A stretch of DNA of 64,000 nt from an uncultured Alistipes sp. (GTDB lineage Bacteria > Bacteroidota > Bacteroidia > Bacteroidales > Rikenellaceae): positions 186,001 through 250,000 of the forward strand of contig NZ_CAJTXD010000001.1 of the NCBI RefSeq assembly GCF_910580175.1, written 5' to 3'. This document shows positions 52,889 to 62,389 of this stretch, piece after piece. Every line of letters starts with the position of its first letter. The stretch's first letter is position 1. Made by a program: the position numbers and the translations under genes. The notes beneath the pieces were generated by a model that did no database searches, was not told the origin of the DNA, and saw only the letters and a list, made by a program, of their open reading frames with translations.

Positions 52889-53344
52889 TTACTTGATCTC
52901 GTTCAACTTAATGCTCTTGGGGTTCTGGGCGGCGTGAGGATGCTCGGCGCCGGCATACACCTTCAGATTTTTCAACAACGCGGCACCCAGACGCGTGCGG
53001 GGCAGCATGCCCTTCACGGCCTTCTCGACCAGGAAAGTCGGTTTTTTAGCCAGATAATCCGCCGGAGTGGCGAAACGCTGGCCGCCGGGATAACCCGTGT
53101 GACGCGTGTAGACCTTGTCGGTCATTTTCTTGCCCGTGAGCTTCACTTTCTCCGCATTGATGACGATGACATAATCACCGCAATCCACGTGGGGCGTGTA
53201 GCTGGGCTTGTTCTTGCCGCGGAGGATCTTAGCCACCTGCGATGCAAGACGTCCCAATACCTCGTTCGTAGCGTCGATCACCACCCAATCCTTGGTGACG
53301 GTCGAAGCATTGGCCGAGATAGTCTTGTAGCTTAATGAATCCAC
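52889..53344 (-). CDS. rplM: 50S ribosomal protein L13
   Basis: A 151-residue L13 protein. WVVIDATNEVLGRLASQVAKILRGK is split by conserved GRLAS; CGDYVIVINAEKV and PRTRLGAALLKNLKVY follow. It heads the rplM-rpsI-rpsB-tsf cluster, 58 bp after a near-consensus -7 box. Confidence 0.99.
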   Translation of the reverse strand: MDSLSYKTISANASTVTKDWVVIDATNEVLGRLASQVAKILRGKNKPSYTPHVDCGDYVIVINAEKVKLTGKKMTDKVYTRHTGYPGGQRFATPADYLAKKPTFLVEKAVKGMLPRTRLGAALLKNLKVYAGAEHPHAAQNPKSIKLNEIK

Positions 53345-53401
53345 TGTGTTTTACGTTTAATTTAACTTGTTGTAATCCGTTCCCCGCATATTACGGGTGC
53401 G

Positions 53402-53432
53402 CAAAGGTACGAAAAAATATTCAGCCGACAAA
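53402..53432 (-). promoter_or_regulatory. promoter of the rplM operon
   Basis: On the minus strand TTTG (53429-53432), 19 bp, TACCTTTG (53402-53409), a near-perfect Bacteroidetes promoter. Confidence 0.75.
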
Positions 53433-53537
53433 CCGCACGACGAAAAATTACGGTTTCCTGGAGAAAAAAGTTCCCGAAATGCTGCGTCCGGCTCGACTCC
53501 GCGTCCCGGAACGCACCGGAAATCCCCGAATCGCCCC

Positions 53538-53990
53538 TCACGCGCTTTCCGGCCGCGGCAAAACGGGCCTCGGCCCATGCCTGCGTCTCTGCACTTTTTT
53601 CACTTTGAAATTTTTCTCGCCGTCGCGCGCCAACCGGCTGCGGGACGGATCGTCGGGCAAGTAACGAACCGCGATCGAATCGCCCTTGCGGAAACCGGAC
53701 GGGGCGCGTCCGATCTGCTGGGAGCCGTCGTAATCGCGACCATCGACCGAAAACCGGTAATCCAGGTAGAACAAGGTTACTTTCTCCCGCCGCGTAACGC
53801 GTCGGGAAACCCGCCGGGAACGGGTTTCGACTTTGGAATAGATCCGCGTCACGACGCCCATGGTCTCCCTGCCGTCGCGCTTGAAACGAACGTCTATCCG
53901 AAACGCACAAACCAAGCTGACGGCCAAAAAGACAACCGCCCCGATCGCGGCCCAGACCAAAAACCCTCTCCACCAACGCATCCGATCCAT
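53538..53990 (-). CDS. DUF3592-like membrane protein
   Basis: A 150-residue protein with one N-terminal helix (about residues 10-32, FLVWAAIGAVVFLAVSLVCAF) and a small beta-rich domain. The pattern TMGVVTRIYSKVETR, YRFSVDGRDYDGSQ, GFRKGDSIAVRYLPDDPSRSRL matches the DUF3592 family, whose typical ending is a YxPxxPxxSRL motif. The family's function is unknown. The tail (129-150) is strongly basic. The longer frame to 54044 is less likely. It lies 66 bp downstream of oadB on the same strand, so it may be a trailing member of the decarboxylase operon. Confidence 0.7.
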   Translation of the reverse strand: MDRMRWWRGFLVWAAIGAVVFLAVSLVCAFRIDVRFKRDGRETMGVVTRIYSKVETRSRRVSRRVTRREKVTLFYLDYRFSVDGRDYDGSQQIGRAPSGFRKGDSIAVRYLPDDPSRSRLARDGEKNFKVKKVQRRRHGPRPVLPRPESA

Positions 53991-54055
53991 ATTTTCAAAA
54001 CAAAAACATAAAAAGGGGCGGACCGAAATCCGCCCCAAAAACAACCAGGAACAAA

Positions 54056-55267
54056 CTATCCCAAGAACGACAGCAAGATACCCGCAGCCACGGCCGAACC
54101 CACGACGCCGGCGACATTAGGCCCCATGGCGTGCATCAAGAGGTAGTTCGACGGATCGGCTTTCTGGCCCTCGGTCTGCGAGACGCGGGCGGCCATCGGC
54201 ACAGCCGAAACGCCGGCGGAACCGATCAACGGATTGATCTTGTTGCCCTCCTTGCAGAAGAGGTTCATCAACTTGGCCAACAACAAACCGCCGGCGGTAC
54301 CCATGCAAAAAGCGACTACACCCAAAACGAGGATACCCAACGTCTTGAAATTGAGGAATGCCTCGGCAGTAGCCGTAGCACCGACCGTCAGGCCGAGGAA
54401 GATGACCACGATATTCATCAACTCGTTCTGCACGGTCTTGCTCAAGCGGTCGACGACGCCGCACTCCTTCATCAAGTTGCCCAACATCAAACAACCGATC
54501 AACGGAGCGGCGCTGGGCAACAACAACGAAATGATGATGGCGATGACCAAGGGGAAGAGGATGCGCTCCAACTTCGAGACGGGACGCAATGTCCGCATCT
54601 TGATCTTACGCTCCTTTTCGGTCGTCAGCAATCGCATGATGGGCGGCTGGATGACAGGCACGAGAGCCATATAAGAATAAGCGGCCACTGCGATAGGCCC
54701 CAGCAACTCGGGCGAGAGCATCGAAGTGAGGTAGATAGCCGTCGGGCCGTCGGCGCCGCCGATGATGCCGATCGAACCGGCCTGCGCAGGCGTGAAACCC
54801 AGGGCATAGGCCCCGAGGAATGTCGCGAAGATGCCGATCTGAGCAGCAGCGCCCAAGAGAAAGCTCTTGGGGTTGGCGATCAACGGGCCGAAATCGGTCA
54901 TGGCACCCACACCGACGAAGATGAGGCAAGGATAGATGCCCAACTTAACGCCGAGATAGAGGTAATCGAGCAATCCGGCATGGGCGACGAAGATGTCCCA
55001 ATGCACATGCCCCCCGGCGAAAAGCTCCGTATGGTAGAGATTCGCACCGGGCAGGTTGGTCAGCAACATGCCGAATGCGATGGTAAAGAGCAACAACGGC
55101 TCGAACTTATGCCGGATAGCGAGATACATCAGGAAGCAAGCGACGCCTAACATCACGACGCTGCCCCACCCCATCTGGGAGAAGAAGCCGACGATGCCCG
55201 TCGACTCGACGAATCGCAACAGACTTTCCGATACGAAATCGGAACTTGCAGTCAACAGATTCCCCAT
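54056..55267 (-). CDS. oadB: Na+-translocating decarboxylase beta subunit
   Basis: The membrane-embedded carboxybiotin decarboxylase and Na+ pump, 403 residues with about ten helices. Signatures include GVGAMTDFGPLIANPKSFLLGAAAQ split by conserved DFGPLIANP, the cation-site helix GGADGPTAIY (functionally essential aspartate), and GPNVAGVVGSAVAAG at the end. It exports Na+ as CO2 is released from biotin. The start MGNLLTASS at 55267 is 4 bp after the biotin-carrier gene; an upstream ATG at 55285 would overlap it. Confidence 0.96.
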   Translation of the reverse strand: MGNLLTASSDFVSESLLRFVESTGIVGFFSQMGWGSVVMLGVACFLMYLAIRHKFEPLLLFTIAFGMLLTNLPGANLYHTELFAGGHVHWDIFVAHAGLLDYLYLGVKLGIYPCLIFVGVGAMTDFGPLIANPKSFLLGAAAQIGIFATFLGAYALGFTPAQAGSIGIIGGADGPTAIYLTSMLSPELLGPIAVAAYSYMALVPVIQPPIMRLLTTEKERKIKMRTLRPVSKLERILFPLVIAIIISLLLPSAAPLIGCLMLGNLMKECGVVDRLSKTVQNELMNIVVIFLGLTVGATATAEAFLNFKTLGILVLGVVAFCMGTAGGLLLAKLMNLFCKEGNKINPLIGSAGVSAVPMAARVSQTEGQKADPSNYLLMHAMGPNVAGVVGSAVAAGILLSFLG

Positions 55268-55271
55268 AAGG

Positions 55272-55733
55272 CTACTCGATGACAATTAAGTTATCGCCCT
55301 CCATGACCGTGGCACCCTGCTGCACGAGAATCTGCTTGACGACACCGGCGCTGTTGGCGTCGATATTGTTCTCCATTTTCATGGCCTCCAACACGACGAG
55401 CGTCTGGCCGGCGACAACCTTGTCGCCCACGGCCACCTTGATGTCCAACACGGTGCCGGGCAGCGGGCACTTGACCACCGAACTGCCCGAAGGCGCTGCC
55501 GCGGCGATGCGCGGAGCAGGAGCCGCCGTAGCGGGGGTAATCATGCCGCTGTTGGCCTCGCGCGGAGCGGGAGCGACCTGCGGCTTGGAAGTCGCAGCGG
55601 TCGACGCGCCCTCGATCTCCACCTCGTAGGGGGTGCCGTTGACGGTCACATGGGCCACGGTCGAGGTCTCATTTACCTCGTCGATCTGCACATTATAATT
55701 TTGTCCGTTGATTTTCAGTGAATAATCTTTCAT
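55272..55733 (-). CDS. biotin carrier subunit of the decarboxylase
   Basis: A 153-residue biotin carboxyl carrier protein. A short N-terminal domain (SLKINGQNYNVQIDEV) is followed by an Ala/Pro-rich flexible linker (about 45-85) and the biotinyl domain with EAMKMEN (K119 biotinylated). It shuttles carboxybiotin from the MmdA carboxyltransferase to the membrane beta subunit, the role of MmdC/GcdC. It lies 9 bp after oadG. Confidence 0.95.
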   Translation of the reverse strand: MKDYSLKINGQNYNVQIDEVNETSTVAHVTVNGTPYEVEIEGASTAATSKPQVAPAPREANSGMITPATAAPAPRIAAAAPSGSSVVKCPLPGTVLDIKVAVGDKVVAGQTLVVLEAMKMENNIDANSAGVVKQILVQQGATVMEGDNLIVIE

Positions 55734-55742
55734 TGCTTTAAA

Positions 55743-56102
55743 CTATTTTCGGTCGGGCAACTGGGTTAAACCGTGAATTTTGGAGTTCCAAGGCGAATAA
55801 GCGCGCTTGATGCTGAGGATGGTCAACACCTCGGACTCGCGGTCGTGCATGGCGCTGCGGTAAATCTTGAGCGCCGTGGCGATGGCTGCGATCTCCTCCT
55901 CGTGCACCTGTCCCTGCACGACCACGCGCCCCGAAGAAGCGGCGGCCGGAGCGGCAGGCTGCCGACGCGTGAAGACGAAACCGAAACATTTCATGACTCC
56001 GACCAACAACACCAGCATGAAGAACACCAGGCAGATGCTGATCAACGCCACCCACAACATTTCGGGCCATCCCCAATCCGTTACTATCAATATTCTCATC
56101 AT
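55743..56102 (-). CDS. decarboxylase gamma/delta subunit (OadG family)
   Basis: A 119-residue small subunit with one N-terminal membrane helix (about 15-38, MLWVALISICLVFFMLVLLVG) and a hydrophilic tail. The EEEIAAIATALKIY segment is the conserved OadG/MmdD C-terminal motif that joins soluble and membrane parts of the complex. ATG codons at 56102 and 56099 are equivalent. It is 12 bp after mmdA. Confidence 0.88.
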   Translation of the reverse strand: MMRILIVTDWGWPEMLWVALISICLVFFMLVLLVGVMKCFGFVFTRRQPAAPAAASSGRVVVQGQVHEEEIAAIATALKIYRSAMHDRESEVLTILSIKRAYSPWNSKIHGLTQLPDRK

Positions 56103-56114
56103 CGTACGGTTCTG

Positions 56115-57680
<1,566 letters not shown>

Positions 57681-57688
57681 AACTCGAA

Positions 57689-58099
57689 TTATTTGTTTTT
57701 GTTCTCGCACAACTCGGTCAGAATGCCCTGCGTGGACTTGGGGTGCAGAAAAGCGATGGTCATCCCCTCGGCGCCCTTGCGCGGGGTCTTGTCGATCAAC
57801 CGGATGCCCTTGGCTTCGGCGTCGGCCAGCTGCTCCTCGATGTTCTCGCAGGCGAGCGCCATGTGGTGGATGCCGACGCCCCGGTTCTCGATGAACTTGG
57901 CGATGGTCGACTCCTCGGAAGTAGGCTCCAACAACTCGATCTTGGTCTGACCCAACATGAAGAAAGCCGTACGCACCTTCTGGTCGGCGACCTCCTCGAT
58001 GGCATAACACTTCAGACCCAACACGCCCTCCCAGTAGGGAATGGCCTCATCGAGGCTCTTCACAGCGATGCCCAGATGCTCGATATGAGATACTTTCAT
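57689..58099 (-). CDS. mce: methylmalonyl-CoA epimerase
   Basis: A 136-residue VOC-fold enzyme that converts (R)- to (S)-methylmalonyl-CoA, linking the B12-dependent mutase to the decarboxylase. The metal ligands and flanking motifs are visible: IEHLGIAVKSLDEAI (first His), GQTKIELLEPT (Glu), GIHHMALACENI (His), and AFLHPKST with KGIRLIDKTPRKGAEG. Length is exact for the family. It heads the mce-mmdA-oadG-carrier-oadB operon; the promoter is 68 bp upstream. Confidence 0.97.
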   Translation of the reverse strand: MKVSHIEHLGIAVKSLDEAIPYWEGVLGLKCYAIEEVADQKVRTAFFMLGQTKIELLEPTSEESTIAKFIENRGVGIHHMALACENIEEQLADAEAKGIRLIDKTPRKGAEGMTIAFLHPKSTQGILTELCENKNK

Positions 58100-58166
58100 G
58101 ACAGAAATAAGTTAAAATTTGAAAATATTTTCAGACTAAAATTTACGGACTGTTATTTTACGCACA

Positions 58167-58197
58167 CAAAGATAGAAGAATCTTCGGGAACTGCCAA
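58167..58197 (-). promoter_or_regulatory. promoter of the mce-mmd operon
   Basis: On the minus strand TTGG (58194-58197), 19 bp, TATCTTTG (58167-58174), with a leader of roughly 60 nt. The rest of the 358-bp gap 58100-58457 shows only the divergent promoter. Confidence 0.72.
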
Positions 58198-58409
58198 CTT
58201 TTTAAAACGGATTTTTTGCATTTATTTTCAGTCTGTTTATCGCATGAAATATCCGAAACGACCGATCGGACGACGGCAGGCGAACCGCTGAACGGCACCG
58301 AACTTGGAGAGCAAGAAAAACGGGAAGGAAAGAAGATGTGGAAGAAAACGACAAAATATTGCATATCACGCATATAATACATCGAAAATCCGAACCCGGG
58401 GAAAATAAA

Positions 58410-58440
58410 TTGCTCGTATGGCAAATAATCATTATCTTCG
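58410..58440 (+). promoter_or_regulatory. promoter of the thioredoxin-fold gene and meaB
   Basis: TTG (58410-58412), 20 bp, TATCTTCG (58433-58440), 17 bp before the ATG. Confidence 0.6.
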
Positions 58441-58457
58441 CTGAAAAGTTCGCGCCT

Positions 58458-58922
58458 ATGAAAAAAGCGTCACTCTTTCTTCTGACCGTCCTCGCATGCG
58501 CGGCGCTGCCGGCCGCGGGCCAGACTATCGCTCTGGGCGAACGCGCGCCCGAACTGAAAGTACAGTCGTGGCTGGAGGACAGAATTCCAGCAGAAGCACC
58601 GAAGACCTACGTCGAATTTTTCCACTCGTCGAACAAAGTATCGCTCTCGTCCATGGAACGGCTGAAAGAGCTGTCGGCACAAGCGGGCGACGGACTGCGG
58701 ATCGTCGTACTGGCATGCGAACCCGAAGAAAAAATCGCATTGCAACTGGCACCCTATCTTTCGCCTCGGATCGGTGTGGGGTTCGACCCGTCGGGCAAAC
58801 TTTTCGCCGCCTACGGGGTAAGCTACGTCCCGTTCGGCGTACTGCTCGGCCCGCGCAACCGGGCGCTGTGGATGGGCAACACGCTGCAACTGACGCCCGA
58901 AATCATCGAGAACTCCAAATAA
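58458..58922 (+). CDS. exported thioredoxin-fold protein lacking the CxxC motif
   Basis: A 154-residue protein with a signal peptide (MKKASLFLLTVLACAALPAAGQ) and a TlpA/redoxin-like fold: LGERAPELKVQSWL, TYVEFFHSSNKVSLSSMERLKEL, GLRIVVLACEPEEK, the cis-Pro-like YGVSYVPFGVLLGP and C-terminal beta strand. Where thioredoxins carry WCxxC, this one reads SSNKVS, so disulfide chemistry at the usual site is lost. Homologues of this kind may be chaperone or binding modules. It is 7 bp upstream of meaB with a common promoter, a pairing with no obvious explanation because MeaB is cytoplasmic. Confidence 0.75.
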   Translation: MKKASLFLLTVLACAALPAAGQTIALGERAPELKVQSWLEDRIPAEAPKTYVEFFHSSNKVSLSSMERLKELSAQAGDGLRIVVLACEPEEKIALQLAPYLSPRIGVGFDPSGKLFAAYGVSYVPFGVLLGPRNRALWMGNTLQLTPEIIENSK

Positions 58923-58929
58923 CAGCGAA

Positions 58930-60045
58930 ATGACTTTCAGCAAGATAAATCACTACGAAAAAGAATACGCCGACACGCATCATGACACGGCGCTGAACGT
59001 GACGCAAGGCGTCGAAGGGCAGCCGATCGTCAACCCCTACTTCACGCGGCGAAAGAAGCGCAACCTCACGACCGAAGAATATGTGGAGGGAATCCTTGCG
59101 GGCAACATAACGACCCTCTCGCAAGCCATTACGCTGATCGAATCGAACAATCCCGAACACTATGCCCAGGCGCAAGAAATAATCGAACGCTGCCTGCCCC
59201 ATGCCGGAAAATCGATCCGCATCGGCATTACAGGCGTGCCGGGCGCAGGAAAGTCGACTTTCATCGAAGCCATAGGCAACATGGTGGCGTCATTGAAGCA
59301 CAAGCTCGCCGTACTGGCCATCGACCCCTCGTCGGAGCGCAGCGGCGGCTCGATTCTGGGCGACAAGACCCGCATGGAGAGCATCTGCCACAATCCGGAC
59401 ATCTTCATCCGCCCTTCGCCCTCGGCCGGATCGCTGGGCGGCGTAGCCCGCAAGACGCGCGAGACGATCGTGCTGTGCGAAGCGGCGGGATTCGATGTGA
59501 TCTTCATCGAGACGGTAGGCGTAGGCCAGTCGGAAACGGCCGTACACTCGATGGTCGACCTGTTCATGCTGTTGCAGATTTCGGGCGCCGGCGACGAACT
59601 GCAAGGCATCAAACGCGGAATCATGGAGATGGCCGACCTGATGGTCATTACCAAGGCCGACGGCGAAAACATCCACAAAGCAGAACTGGCACGCACACAA
59701 TTCCAAGGTGCACTGCGGCTTTTTCCGGTTCCGGATTCGGGCTGGAGGCCCCGGGTGCTCGCCTGCTCGTCGGTAACCGGCACAGGCATAGAAGAAGTGT
59801 GGAAAGGAGTGGAAGAATTTTTGGAACACACCCGCAACAACGGCTATTTCAAACACAACCGCAACCGGCAAAACAAATACTGGATGTACGAATCGATCCA
59901 CGAAGCGCTGCGCAACTCGTTCTACCATGCGCCGGAAATCGAAACCCGCATCGGCGACTACGAAAAACGAGTGCTGGACGACAAAATATCCTCGTTCATA
60001 GCAGCCAAGGAACTGCTGGAACTATACTTCAAGAAAGACCGATAG
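58930..60045 (+). CDS. meaB: methylmalonyl-CoA mutase-associated GTPase MeaB
   Basis: A 371-residue G3E-family GTPase (also called ArgK). Walker A is GVPGAGKST (102-110), followed by IDPSSERSGGSILGDKTRM (switch region), RPSPSAGSLGGVARKT, FIETVGVGQSE (Walker B/G3) and ITKADGEN (base specificity). MeaB gates loading and repair of adenosylcobalamin in methylmalonyl-CoA mutase. Its location next to mce-mmdA supports the succinate-to-propionate pathway; the mutase genes are not in this window. Confidence 0.96.
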   Translation: MTFSKINHYEKEYADTHHDTALNVTQGVEGQPIVNPYFTRRKKRNLTTEEYVEGILAGNITTLSQAITLIESNNPEHYAQAQEIIERCLPHAGKSIRIGITGVPGAGKSTFIEAIGNMVASLKHKLAVLAIDPSSERSGGSILGDKTRMESICHNPDIFIRPSPSAGSLGGVARKTRETIVLCEAAGFDVIFIETVGVGQSETAVHSMVDLFMLLQISGAGDELQGIKRGIMEMADLMVITKADGENIHKAELARTQFQGALRLFPVPDSGWRPRVLACSSVTGTGIEEVWKGVEEFLEHTRNNGYFKHNRNRQNKYWMYESIHEALRNSFYHAPEIETRIGDYEKRVLDDKISSFIAAKELLELYFKKDR

Positions 60046-60327
60046 CCAGGCCGGGAAACGACACGCATTTTGCGCCTCAACTTGCAAACGACCGACACGC
60101 CGCTGCACCACCTGACACGGATGCAGGCGCAAGGAAAGGTGCAGAGAACGGGCGGAGTGCAACCGAAAGGAGCGGGAAACCGGAAAGCGAACAAAAGCCA
60201 CCGGAAAATCGGAAAACGGACGACGGGAAAGCAGGAACCCGCCGACGACTGGCGGGATTTTACTTTGCAAAATCAAGAATGGCAGGATTGCGCCCCGCTT
60301 ATTTCAATATCGGAAATTTCAGGCCAT

Positions 60328-60927
60328 TTATTTCAATATCGGGAGCTTCAGACCGTAGTGCACGGCAATGATCCGCACGACGATGACACTCAAGGCTGTG
60401 GCGATTTCGATCATGCTTGTGCCCAACTGCAACTGCTGGCAGATTCCGAAGACCACGCCGCCGAAAACGCATGCCAGAGCATAGATTTCCTTGCGGAAAA
60501 TCAACGGTTCTTCGTTAATGAGAATATCGCGCAAGACACCTCCGGCAGCACCGGTAATGGTGCCCATAATGACACCCACCCAAAGCGGGAACCCGGCTGC
60601 AAGGGTCTTTTCGATGCCGACGACCGTAAAAAGCCCCAATCCGATGGCATCGAAGATGAAAAACGTATTGTTGAACCGGATCAGATAACGCCCCAGCACG
60701 ATGACGATCGCCAGGGCGAACGCTGTGATAACCAGATAAGTCGAATCGAGCATCCAGAATGGCGTGAGCGACAACATCAGATCGCGCAGCGTACCGCCGC
60801 CGATGGCCGTGGTAAACCCCACGACATAAGCCCCGAACCAATCGAACCGCTTGGCCGAAGCCAGCCGGATGCCGCTGATGGCGAAAGCGAGCGTACCGAG
60901 AATCTCGATAAAAGTGAAAAGCGTCAT
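60328..60927 (-). CDS. TRIC-type cation channel (UPF0126/YadS family)
   Basis: A 199-residue protein with seven helices arranged as two three-helix repeats: the first contains AIGGGTLRDLM and the second GAAGGVLRDIL, the duplicated GGxxRD motif of the family. Bacterial members are trimeric cation (K+) channels related to animal TRIC channels. The start MTLFTFIEILGT at 60927 is preferred over 60963. A TATTTTTG -7 lies on the minus strand at 60952-60959. The 282-bp gap 60046-60327 towards meaB shows no gene. Confidence 0.9.
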   Translation of the reverse strand: MTLFTFIEILGTLAFAISGIRLASAKRFDWFGAYVVGFTTAIGGGTLRDLMLSLTPFWMLDSTYLVITAFALAIVIVLGRYLIRFNNTFFIFDAIGLGLFTVVGIEKTLAAGFPLWVGVIMGTITGAAGGVLRDILINEEPLIFRKEIYALACVFGGVVFGICQQLQLGTSMIEIATALSVIVVRIIAVHYGLKLPILK

Positions 60928-60993
60928 ATCTGCAAAATCGTTTTCGGGCTGCAAAAATAACACAAATCGGGAATTTTCGATCGCAACGCTCCT

Positions 60994-61689
60994 TTAAACC
61001 GACTCCCGCTGCAAAAGTTCCGCCAGCTCAGGCATTCCCTCGGCTGCTCGCTTATGAATGAAAATCAACGGATTGCGAATCCATGACGTATCGGGATGAC
61101 CGGGATCGACCACGTAGACCGGCACCTCGGGACGAGCATAACGCACCAACGAAGCGGCGGGATAGACGGCCAACGATGTTCCGACGACCACCAGGATGTC
61201 TGCCCGGGAGACGATCCGCACCGCAGCATCGAACATGGGCACCGCCTCGCCGAAAAAGACGATATGCGGACGCAGCAATGCCCCGTCCGGTGCCCGGGCG
61301 TCGAGCGGCTGCTCCCATCCCTCGACGGGAACGATCAACTCCGGGTCGCGCTCGGAACGCAGCCGCATCAACTCGCCGTGCAAATGAGTGACGTGCGACG
61401 ATCCGGCCCGCTCGTGGAGATCGTCGACGTTCTGTGTGACGACCTCGACGTCGAAATGCGTCTCCAAGGCCGCAATGGCCCGATGCCCTGCATTAGGCTC
61501 GGCAGCGAGCATTTCGCGCCGCCGCTTGTTATAGAACCCGACCACCAATGCCCGGTTGCTGGTCAGGGCCTCGGGGGTACAGACATCCTCGATACGATAC
61601 TCGGCCCACAAACCGTCGGCATCGCGGAACGTGGCCAATCCGCTGTCGGCACTCACTCCGGCACCGGAGAAAACAACGATCTTTTTCAT
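60994..61689 (-). CDS. Sir2-family NAD-dependent protein deacylase
   Basis: A 231-residue sirtuin. FSGAGVSADSGLATFRDADGLW (NAD binding; shown in part as GAGVSADSGLATFR), TQNVDDLHERAG, HLHGEL with the catalytic histidine, and VVVGTSLAVYPAA are present. Y53 and R56 in FYNKRR form the YxxR pair of class III enzymes such as CobB, which bind succinyl and malonyl groups. The zinc-binding cysteines are missing: the region after HLHGE has none, and only one Cys exists in the protein. It therefore probably is a zinc-less desuccinylase-like enzyme. The start at 61689 (MKKIVVFSGAG) is standard. Confidence 0.9.
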   Translation of the reverse strand: MKKIVVFSGAGVSADSGLATFRDADGLWAEYRIEDVCTPEALTSNRALVVGFYNKRRREMLAAEPNAGHRAIAALETHFDVEVVTQNVDDLHERAGSSHVTHLHGELMRLRSERDPELIVPVEGWEQPLDARAPDGALLRPHIVFFGEAVPMFDAAVRIVSRADILVVVGTSLAVYPAASLVRYARPEVPVYVVDPGHPDTSWIRNPLIFIHKRAAEGMPELAELLQRESV

Positions 61690-61768
61690 TCGTACAAAAG
61701 TTTTCGGCATTTCGAGCATCGACCGTCCATGCGTTCATCGTTCGGCCGCTCATGCGTTTTCGACATGC

Positions 61769-61800
61769 CAAAACTACCGATTTCCAGGCGAAAAACCAAA
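61769..61800 (-). promoter_or_regulatory. promoter of the sirtuin gene
   Basis: On the minus strand TTTG (61797-61800), 20 bp, TAGTTTTG (61769-61776): consensus in both boxes. The leader is about 75 nt. Confidence 0.75.
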
Positions 61801-62206
61801 TAACCGAAGACGCCTGCACAACAAAACCATGCCGCAAAGCGAAAGACCGAGAAGCAGAAACGGACGACGCCAGGAAACCATTCGGGCGGCGAACTTCGAA
61901 GGGAAATTCTGCCGGGCGGATGCGGACGCAGAGACGGACAGAACGGAGACAGGAAGCGGACACGGTCGGATTTCGGACGGAAAGCTGCGACGGAAAACAC
62001 AAAATTCCATATCCGCGCCTTTTCGGCACGATTCGTGCAACGATTCCTCATACGACCGCCACGGGTGCGACCGGCGCCCCAGCGATGTCGCTTCACGAAT
62101 TCCGTCATGCTCCGACAGGCGTTTCCTCGCGGACGGTAATGGCTACCGACTATTCAGGGACCTTCCCCGCGACACACGACTGCTCCGAGTCGAGGACGGA
62201 TCGGAC
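61801..62206. other. gene-poor stretch
   Basis: This part of the 700-bp gap between the sirtuin and the 5alpha-reductase gene contains several open frames on both strands, but none has family motifs, a promoter or a credible start. Short hairpins occur at 62134-62148 and 62177-62192. It may encode a small rightward RNA that ends at the terminator at 62207, or be a decayed gene. Confidence 0.5.
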
Positions 62207-62246
62207 GGACAGCCCGCACAAGTGCGGTGCTGTCCTTTGTTTTTTC
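62207..62246 (+). terminator. orphan rightward terminator
   Basis: Stem 62207-62219 with 62222-62235 (13 pairs, one bulged T, 2-nt loop) followed by TTTGTTTTTT. No annotated rightward gene precedes it; the nearest upstream gene runs leftward. Confidence 0.8.
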
Positions 62247-62323
62247 TCCTCAGCCTACGGCACGTCGGGTTGCAGCCCGAAGAAGGAGCGCCCCTCCATT
62301 TCTGCACTTCTACCCCGAAAAAT

Positions 62324-62353
62324 TGCCGATTAACGGATTTTTTGCTACTTTTA
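62324..62353 (+). promoter_or_regulatory. promoter of the 5alpha-reductase/OYE operon
   Basis: TTG (62324-62326), 19 bp, TACTTTTA (62346-62353); the leader is about 30 nt. Confidence 0.6.
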
Positions 62354-62389
62354 TACCGATTTAGCTTTAGCGGAAAAAATTCCTTTCGC

